A DNA stretch of 64,000 bases from Engraulis encrasicolus (taxonomy: Eukaryota > Chordata > Actinopteri > Clupeiformes > Engraulidae): positions 39,052,628 to 39,116,627 of the forward strand of contig NC_085868.1 in NCBI RefSeq assembly GCF_034702125.1, in the 5' to 3' direction. The notes beneath the pieces were generated by a model, which saw nothing but the letters and a program-made list of their open reading frames with translations, made no database searches and was not told the origin of the DNA. This document shows, piece after piece, positions 56,401 through 64,000 of this stretch; positions within the stretch are counted from its first letter, which is position 1, and each line of letters begins with the position of its first letter. A program made the translations under genes and the position numbers.

Positions 56401-58978
56401 TTATGTCACCACACACTTATTCTGTCAGTCATTTCAAACAAGCCCCAGATTTGGCAAGAAGCATTTTGCTCACACAGCTTTTCAGGTTAGACCTATGATC
56501 TCTTACTCTTATTAGTCACTACTGTTCAACCCAAACTACAAATAGGAAAACATGGCAAAAGTTGACATGCAAAGTGTACAATACATCTTGCCCTCCGTTG
56601 TCACCCATACAAATTATACATGTAGTTTATACTGTACATGTAGTTTTACAGAACCGTCTTTCAAATATCCCATGTTAAAGTCTTGTATAGATTTCAAGGA
56701 GCCAACAAGAACCCATCTACTATTACTGCACTTGACAGAAACCGTACATGTGTCACTATAGAGGAAGGTAAAAAAGTCCATGGGCATTTTCCCTGGTCCA
56801 GTTCCACCTTTGAAGGAATAACATGTTATTGTTGTTCTCTAGCCTGGCTGTACAGCAATACTGTACATGGGTTCTAACTTTCATTAACATTGAAAGACCC
56901 ATTGGAGCTCTGCACAGTGTATGATAAGAAGCTGTTGACTTGTCGTCTGGTTGTTTTATCCGCTTGTCTGGATTCTGTACTCTTGCTGACACAGTTTTGG
57001 GGAACCTATTGTCATGTCACAGTAGCTTGGAATTGTTTGGTATGCTCTCCAAATAATATGATGTATCCCTGTGGTAGCCACTGGCTATAAGACAAGGCTT
57101 TGGGATTGGACACAGCGTTTGATTGTTTGGAACCTGCTGTCACTCAAATGTTGCGCTCACATGTGATTGGTGTGATACAAAATATATTCATTTACAGAGC
57201 ATATGAAACGATTCTGATGAACACACAATAAGATTTGTTCTGCCAAACGGAGTTGGTAGGAGTACAGAAATTGTGGAAACACCTACAACAGACAGGAGAC
57301 AGACTAACCACACACTGCTCCAATGGGACTTTCATTGTTAAACACCTAGCCGCTTGGAACTCCTGGTATCCCTGGCGTTTCTTCATGCGAGTTGCACAGA
57401 TGTGTCTAGCCCACATTCATGACATGCCAAAATCAAATCATATCACATTATTTATAAAGCACTTTGAAAGCAACAGTAACAGCTGACCAAAGGGCTTTAC
57501 AAACAGCCAGGTAAAGATAATAATAATGTAACCCTTAAAAGTTGGTTGCAAGTCCCACTCCTAAAACGTACCCCCTTCTAAACAATCCAGGTGGGAACCA
57601 CTAATCAGTAAAGCTCCAATAAATCCTGTAGTACAACCGTAGAACAAGTAGAACAACACAACACAACACAATATGTATTGTGAAAATAGATAACATAACA
57701 TTAAAAAAAGATGTGAAAATCATAAAAATAAATGCATGGAAAAATGAAAAAGAGAAGACCCATAGCACAATCCCCTACCGTATCATTTTCTGTCACAATA
57801 ACAATAATCATCTTAAACAAATAATATAGGATGATATAAGGATACAATAAAAACAATAAAATACCAGTGGTATTAATCATTGTAATGTGATTTTAAGTTG
57901 AAACTACATTCGATAAGATCAAGCATTCTTTCACTCACCTGCTAACTGAACTAGTGTGTCATCCTTGTCTTAAACACGGCCCATCGAGACGTTGGAAATA
58001 CTCATTGATTGGTCCCCTATCTCAATAGAATTTGAAATGTTTTATGGTAGATATTGTGCGGCCAGAGTAAGTAAGTTAGTATGGATGGTTAGTATGGATT
58101 AGTTAGTATGAATGGGCCCAGGCCAGTTATTTGTTATTACTAAATCTGAGTCATTACAACTTTGTCATTGACAACAATGACAGTCTTGTAGGGGACATGT
58201 CCTAAGGGTTTTTAATGTACTCACCAATCTGGTTGCTGCTTTGGCAATCACTGTCCTGTGGCTGAAATTGTGACCCTTGTCTGTTTTCCCTTTTTGCAGT
58301 CTGCTTGTCCAACACTTTGGTGAGGGATAAGGGAGATGACGTGGTGTTAACATGCACATACAGCGGTGATCTCACATCACCTGAAAAGATCAAATTTGAC
58401 TGGCGTCAAAATAGTTTTGCCATTGTATACGATGTCATGAATGGCAAAGAGATGCTAGAACACCAAGAGGACCATTTCAAAGGCAGGACAAGGATTTTCA
58501 CGGACGAGCTACACCTGGGAAATTTCTCCTTGGAATTGAAAAATCTGACAGAGTTTCACCGTGGCATATATACCTGCACGCTTCCTGATGAGAGTACTCA
58601 GGAAGAACGCTTGGAAATCAGAGGTTTGTTAAGTCTAATTGTTTGTGTATTAGATTTGGATTGTGCTTGTATTGTTGTGAAAAGGGCAATAACATGTCAG
58701 TAATTGTTAGCACTTACAGTGTTGCACACAGATTTCTGTGTATGTTCCGATGTCATGCTGTTCACAAACCCATACTATATTGTGCACATGTTATGAATGA
58801 GTAAGTCTGTCCACAAGCAGCCTTAAACAATAGCATCTATATATTTCCTTTAGCAGAAAAACCAAGTGAGACAACAACAGCTGAGACAGAGCCGAAGAAA
58901 GACCTTGGAAATGGCTGTACCCAGATACCTAGTGTCTTGGTAACACTCGTGCTGGCGTTTGTTTCTCTCTCAGTTTGA
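53468..58978 (+). CDS. B7/butyrophilin-like V-set protein, probably GPI-anchored (5' partial)
   Basis: Exons seen: 53468-53514 (signal peptide end, LHFSLLVFLLLFIEP), 58300-58623 (V domain), 58857-58978 (last). Phases agree (1, 1). The first coding exon with the ATG was not located. V domain: VVLTCTYSG, FDWRQ, FKGRTRIFTDELHLGNFSLE, RGIYTC, the layout of B7/MOG/butyrophilin V-sets. The last exon encodes a Thr/Lys-rich stalk, then GNGC and the hydrophobic end IPSVLVTLVLAFVSLSV with no cytoplasmic residues, as in GPI-anchor signals. The final acceptor is TAGCAG, a NAGNAG site giving one optional Ala. There is no C-type Ig domain. The 4.8-kb intron is full of mobile elements. Likely a cell-surface immune ligand or receptor; the exact family member is not known. 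Confidence 0.7.
53979..54580 (-). mobile_element. Internally deleted Tc1-type element with long inverted ends
   Basis: Left end TATGTTACCAAAAGTGTTCA ... CTTGACTCACATATGATCTT is repeated inverted at 54535-54580 (AGATCATATGTGAGTCAAGG ... CGAATACTTTTGGTAA). Between them the reverse strand keeps transposase scraps (QNILDNSMLPTLW at 54360-54400), and the + strand keeps TCCACC, TTACAGCTTCAACTCATCTG. The interior is deleted and partly replaced. Confidence 0.75.
54584..54726. mobile_element. Palindromic MITE family, copy P3
   Basis: Arms CTCTTTCTCAATGCCCAGTG then TTCTGGCCTTG, and the inverse CAAGGCTAGAACACTGGGCA then TTGAGATAGGG. It shares ATTGATTGGATACT and GAGTATCCAATCACTGG with P1 and P2. It abuts the right end of the Tc1-type element within a few bases. 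Confidence 0.8.
54965..55320. mobile_element. hAT-type MITE, 356 bp
   Basis: Begins TAGGGCTGTAACGATACACT and ends ATATCGTTACAGCCCTA; exact 8-bp duplication GAACCTAC at 54957-54964 and 55321-55328. Lies in the intron of the V-set gene. Confidence 0.9.
55329..58299. other. Remainder of the large intron of the V-set gene
   Basis: No further V or C domain exon with good splice sites was found between the leader and V exons. Open frames at 56199-57486 have no recognisable domain. A fragment related to the palindromic MITE (CATTGATTGGTC) lies near 57990. Confidence 0.45.
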
Positions 58979-60768
58979 AAGTCTCCTGTCTGTCTGAAAC
59001 TGGTCTGAATTTCTTAATTTACTCCATGATGCTCTACTCTTTACTCTATTAACTCATTGATGCCTAAAGCACCTGCAAAAATGCCTGCTGAATGCCTAAG
59101 CCCTTGTTGGGATAGTTGCCCTCAGCCTACAAAAACATAAATATCTCAGCATCTGATGCACATAAAACATGAAGCATGATTGCATTTAAACCCTAAGACC
59201 CTCATCTTGCACTAGAATGTGTTTATTCAGCTGTAACATACCCACATTTTCAGTCTCAGTATACGAGTCATCGGGCTAAAATGGGTTAATAACTGTTGAC
59301 TAACAACTGCTATTTCAAACCTTTGTTATTGTGAAGGTATGCAATTTGTTATTGTGAAGGTATGCAATTTGACATAAGCAGGTGTGATTTTAAACCTAAA
59401 TATGCAGAGAGGACAGCAAAATAAAGAAAGAATTGATGTATTACCTTGAGTGTTGACTAGAGAAGTTTCTCTTGTAAAACCTTTAACCACAAAACCAGTT
59501 CTGTGTCCTCTGAGTCGCCCAGAGTATCATGTCTGTGCGAAGGTTAATTGTTCATGGAGTGTTGAGAAATCACGGCACAGTGAATGTTAGTGGGTGGGGC
59601 CAATATGGCCTGTGCTTGCCTGACAAGCAACTTAGTAAGTTACTCTCTGTTTCATACAATTGTTTGTGTTACATGCACAGGACATTTATTTATTGAGAGG
59701 GCATTTATTTTGTTCAAAGTTGAATTTCTGCACTAATTTAGAATTTTCTTGTCATTAGGCTGTTTGAACAGAGTTAGTTATATGCTTCAAGTTATACCAT
59801 TATGAAAGTCAAATACAAAAGTTGAACTAATCAGCTGCACTTTTTTCTTTAGGTATTTTCAACCCTTTGCTCCTTAAGTTAACCTTAGTGTCTTTGAGCA
59901 TTCCAATCTGATTGAGATCTGTAACATATATTATCAAGGATTTAGTGACATCTTGTGGTTAGCTATGCCATGGCAACTTAATTGCAAAACCCAACCACCA
60001 CACATATTCATTTTGCTAATAAAAAAGGGACAGTTTAAACAGCTTAAAACTACATAATGCAAACATGACCACAATATAGAAATTATTAAAAGACATTTGC
60101 TATTTATTGGGCAAAGCCAACAACAAGATTACAGCCTAAATGTGGATTTAAAACATTGGGTTTCCTTCCTGCAAACCGGATAATCAAAATACTTTTAAAC
60201 GAGCGCAAAACAGAAGACGCTAGGCTTGCTGGTAAGCTGAAATGTTCGCACTTAACTCAAAACTGTTGTTAAACTTAAATGTAAATAAAGTCAAAGTTAG
60301 AAATAACTGCCTTGCGTGATGATTGCAACTGAAAACAAAACGTGATGAAATGGTGAAATGTTTGCTAAACAGTAAAGGGTTGAGGTAATGACTGTGACGC
60401 TAGCAACTCACTGTAGGTTAGTGTTTAATGATGTTAAACGTGTACACTTAGGACTAGCCTACAGGAGAGTAATTACTGAACTGGCTGGTAAATGAAGAGT
60501 TATTTGAAAAAAGGTTCGCACACTTCTTTGGATTTTTCTTCTTGAAGTTATTTTTTCTTCTTTTTTATTCATTCATTCATCGGCAATAATGACGTTTCGA
60601 CCTCTCGGTCTTCCTCAGATTCCGACTGGTAGGCTAAATGAAGAGTGTCATGGCATAATGCTGAACGGTAAACCCCAAAACATATTTCAAAAATAACATG
60701 CAGGCAAGCAATTGTCCATATCGCAATTCTCATTAAGAGAGTCTAATTGAGTGTTGCAGTCAGTGCAG
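58979..60768. other. 3'UTR/flank of the V-set gene and spacer
   Basis: AATAAAG at about 59420 is a possible polyadenylation signal. A short direct duplication (TTATTGTGAAGGTATGCAATT) of 20-odd bases lies at 59325-59370. Near 60590 is GACGTTTCGACC then TCGGTCTTCCTCAGA, a fish SINE-like string. No other gene seen. Confidence 0.45.
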
Positions 60769-61428
60769 CTCCAGGCCTTTTTATTAGAATAGCATGAAAA
60801 AGTAGATTTATTTCCACAATTTCATCAATAATGTTATTGTTTGTTGGCCTGGTGCCCCACACTTCCCTCTTCAATAAATCACCAGAAATGAAACCCCATT
60901 GAAAATGAATGGGGTTTAATTTCTGTTGAGTTAGAATTAAACTGGTGAGTTAACACCAAAACGTGGCATGGAAATCTACAGGGTATATTGAAGAGTGAAG
61001 TGTGGGGCACCAGGTCAACAAACAAGAACAGCTGACAGCAAAGCATCAAGGATATCTGGGCTTCCATAACTCCCATGCACTGTTTTTGCCATTGACTTCA
61101 ATGTTAAACGCATCATGGCCGTTATCAAGAGAGAGTCCTATTGAACATTGCATGTTATGTAGAGAGTACCAAATTTCAACTGATTTAATGTGACCCGAAT
61201 TTTGATGAAGAAAAATGTGATTTTATTACAATATTCTAATGCTGCGAATTCCCCAATTCATGGGTTTTTTGAGCTGGAAGGCCAACGTATATAAAAAGAA
61301 AAAAAATAATGACTGGAATAGTTAAGAAACTGGGCCATGAATCTACAATCCATGACAGTTTAACATTATTGATGAAATTATGGAAATAAATCAACTTTTT
61401 CATGCTATTCTAATAAAAAGGCCTGGAG
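60769..61428. mobile_element. Foldback element with 68-bp inverted arms
   Basis: Left arm 60769-60836 (CTCCAGGCCTTTTTATTAGA ... TTTCATCAATAATGTTA) and right arm 61361-61428 (TAACATTATTGATGAAATTA ... AAAAGGCCTGGAG), with only a few mismatches. No coding content. A second foldback lies inside it. Confidence 0.85.
60849..61014. mobile_element. Inner foldback, 166 bp
   Basis: Arms CCTGGTGCCCCACACTTCCC then TCTTCAATA (60849-60877), and the inverse at 60986-61014 with one mismatch. A further inverted pair AAACCCCATT and AATGGGGTTT sits inside. Confidence 0.8.
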
Positions 61429-61458
61429 TAGTTGACCCGTCACTCTGAGGCACTCAGG

Positions 61459-61762
61459 GAGTGCGTTGCAATATGCGACCTTGCCTCCTCCACTTGCGCT
61501 TGTCTCCTCGTCCCGCCTCCTGGCCCCTCCTCCGTGGAGAAAACGATAAAGTTTCCCAGCTGTCAGCCTAGCCACAACAACTTTTAAGGGACTGTTTTTC
61601 AGTCACCATCCCACTTGCAAATGAGAAAACGACTCTACAATTGAGCTTTTGCAAGATATTGAAATATAATGCTGTTGTCAGTGATGTCATCATGACATAT
61701 TACTTCCTGGTATGAGGAGAGAAGCAAGTGGAGGAGGCAAGGTCGCATATTGCAACGCACTC
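61459..61762. mobile_element. Foldback MITE with perfect 39-bp inverted ends
   Basis: GAGTGCGTTGCAATATGCGA then CCTTGCCTCCTCCACTTGC (61459-61497) is repeated as an exact inverse at 61724-61762. 304 bp overall, no coding content. The lack of any mismatch suggests a young insertion. Confidence 0.9.
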
Positions 61763-62422
61763 AGGGTTACAGTTTTTCTTTTTTTAATTAAAAAAGAGAG
61801 AAACTTATTTCATTTGGCTACAATGTAGCACGTGTAACCTGTGCAATGTAAGGGAGAATGGGGTTGCTTGTCACAAGTTGTGGTTTTCACACTCGTCATA
61901 TCTCAGCCTCTGAAGGTCGCTGATCAAAACCGTTGACACAGAAATGTTTGAAATTAGTGTCACTGAACATCTACATTGATATTGGAGGTAAAACCATAAT
62001 ATCCTTGAGGTGAGACAACATAATGTATTTTTCACATGAAAATGGAAATGTTTAGAAGTCTAATATTTTTCTTCTCACGCATTGCACTATGGGCTGACTT
62101 CAAAATCAGTATGGCCATTTAAAAGTATAAAGATAAGCTACAATTTGGGTACATTTTTCTTATCTAGGGAAATCTATGTCGGAACTAGCCTGAAAAATAC
62201 TGAAACATGCCATTCGGGGATGGTTTTCACACTGCATCCATTCCATTGCCTGTGCTGTTAGCCATAGCATTAGCATTTCACATTCGTGTGTGAAATAAAC
62301 TACACCTGCATTTAAAGTTCTTAAGAGTGTAAGAAGTAGCAAACGGACCATTTGTGATGATTCTGTATGCGCTAGGTTTAGATTCACATTTCATTGAAAT
62401 TAGAAAAGTTATCATTTTTATT
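61763..62422. other. Intergenic DNA, no gene seen
   Basis: No repeat border or exon recognised; open frames here are short and without domains. Confidence 0.4.
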
Positions 62423-63150
62423 AAGCGGGCTTGCAGAGCAAGTCCCGCTTATAGTAATCCCTAAGTACAGTTTCTTGCTTGCTTGCTTGATTCTCTTGTG
62501 CAGGGCTGTAAAAATAGAAAAAGGATCTCCTCCTAGACACCGTTCAAACACTAAAACGACCAACTCAACTTGGAGATCATTTGTTCTGATATAGCGTGTC
62601 CGTGTCTCTTGTCGTTTTTCTGTTTTTTAGCGATTTTGTGCAAGTTTGGGTCCCCATTGAAAATGGACGGAACCTTTGTGCCAGGCATTCCACCCCTCTA
62701 GGGATCAGAGTGCAGGAAGCTTTTTTTGTTCATAAAACATTAACACTTTCACCTAGAAGTTTAGTTGACGCGTTGTTAGCGAGCTCTATGAGATGACTCC
62801 AAACAGTGAAAATATCATGTCCCAACTCCCATTACTTTTTAAATGGCAGGTGTGTAAAACCCCCCAATGACTGTGACCTATTCATTTTTTAAATGTCTCT
62901 CTGAAGAGGTCAGGTCATCTGCAACAAGAGGTCCATTTGTGACTGAACCGTTTAACCTATAAACTTCATTCAAGGACTGTTAGAAAGATCACATGTATGA
63001 CTCCAATCTGTGAGCAGGACATGTGCCAATTCTTTTTAGTTTTTTAACAACAGCGATCTAAAAACTAGAAACTGTTTTGATTCTGCCCTCTGCCTTAGAG
63101 CACAATACTAACTGCCATACAGACAATCAGAACAGGTGCTGCCAATAAGG
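62423..63150 (+). mobile_element. AAGCGGGCTTGC element, 3'-incomplete copy
   Basis: Starts AAGCGGGCTTGCAGAGCAAG then TCCCGCTT, the same start as the element at 15353 plus a short hairpin. It shares CGTTCAAACACTAAAACGAC, ATCAGAGTGCAGGAAGC, TTCACCTAGAAGTTTAGTTG, AACTTCATTCAAGGACTGTT and GGTGCTGCCAATAA. Homology ends there; the inverted right end found at 16428 is missing. Confidence 0.7.
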
Positions 63151-63601
63151 TAAGCATACCCATTAAGCCCATGTACCCTTTAAGCCCACTTTCAACTTTG
63201 AGGTCAATTTAAAGAAAGGGAAAAGGTGGATTTTGTTCTTCATCACCCTATCCAATTAAAGGGTTTAGTAACTGACAAAATGTTTTTTATTGCAAACGAA
63301 TCACACATTGTATCGTTGAGTTATCCCCGTCCAAGTGAATCCAGTCTCAGGACTACTGACAAGAAGTTGCCTCAAAACTTTGCTGTTTTGGGACATGTCA
63401 GAAATCATAGAATTTCAGCTAGTTTAAGTCAAATGTTTTGAAAATTCTTTCATATTTAGTGAACTAAGAGGTAAATGTAATGATTTTTATATATACGTCC
63501 AGTGTTTTGCTAGCCTGAGTATCATCCTCCGTAGTGACCGCGCTGGCTCAATACTTTCGCTTGCTGACCACGGAGTCTGACCCTGCAGCCACCCCCGGTC
63601 A

Positions 63602-64000
63602 CCAGTGTTAATTTCGTGACGAAATATTTTCGTAAAAATTATCGTTAACGATTGTTTTTCCCCTGACGACAATAAAACGATGACGGAAAAAACAGCATGC
63701 GTACGAAAAAATATAACGATATTGATATTTACATATTTTCGTCAAAACAATAAAACTATGTCTACAATACCACCAGAGACGAAAACCAATAGGAAGCATT
63801 TTTCTTAATATGTCACTGAAACATTGGAAAAGAATTGTCTGCTATTTGGCAAGTCGCGAGCCTCATCTGCTCCACGTCTCTCTCCTCCCTCCTCCCCTCC
63901 CTCACACACACGCGCAGGCACAGTGACAGGCAGCGTCGGCACACCCGCGACATTTTTTTAACAGCAGTACCCTACTTTTCAGTGCAATCCTGGCTGGAAA
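63602..64000. mobile_element. Start of a hAT-type element running off the window
   Basis: CAGTGTTAATTTCGTGACGA then AATATTTTCGTAAAAATTAT, rich in ACGAAA/TTTCGT strings in both orientations, as at the ends of a common fish hAT family. The other end is not in the window. The TC-rich part near 63860-63920 may be internal. Confidence 0.5.

Overview
The window is animal nuclear DNA, almost certainly from a teleost fish; the species cannot be named from the sequence alone. Genes are split into short exons with GT-AG introns. Long AT-rich spacers are crowded with microsatellites and fish-type DNA transposon remnants (hAT, Tc1, Helentron-like, foldback MITEs), with a LINE fragment and a tRNA-derived SINE. 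No bacterial-style operon, rRNA gene, CRISPR array or intact transposase was found.

Two gene families and one extra gene can be assembled by eye. (1) At 3.4-19.9 kb, three tandem + strand genes encode small four-pass membrane proteins of 147-186 residues. Each has six exons joined in phase 0, and the architecture and start resemble tetraspanins. They lack the large cysteine-rich extracellular loop that defines tetraspanins. A fourth copy of their 5' flank sits alone near position 900. (2) At 24.5-38.5 kb there is a cluster of single-V-domain immunoglobulin receptors on the + strand: two with open frames from a usable ATG (A and C), one with a frameshift at the end of the V exon (B) and one clear pseudogene (D). 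Each intact copy has four exons: leader plus V, hinge plus membrane segment, tail, tail. A keeps an ITIM-type tail motif, C an ITSM-type motif, and B has no tail tyrosine. (3) At 53.5-59.0 kb, part of another Ig gene with a B7/butyrophilin-like V domain ends in a hydrophobic tail like a GPI-anchor signal; its first exon was not located.

The rest is mobile DNA. Intron 1 of the first four-pass gene holds two head-to-tail Helentron-like elements with asymmetric inverted ends, a 3' hairpin and internal 140-bp tandem units. About nine hAT-type non-autonomous elements still show their 8-bp target duplications. Several foldback elements, a palindromic MITE family, a 380-bp MITE family and a 1.9-kb element carrying a repeated CACCACCGTCAG motif occupy 36-62 kb.

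The most striking signal is the palindrome TAGGCCTA. I counted about 49 exact copies by eye, where roughly one is expected by chance. Comparison of duplicated sequences shows that many arose by insertion of 6 bp (GGCCTA) at a TA dinucleotide, sometimes repeatedly at one site. Two of these events changed splice sites of the Ig receptor genes. This looks like the trace of an unexplained TA-targeted micro-insertion process.
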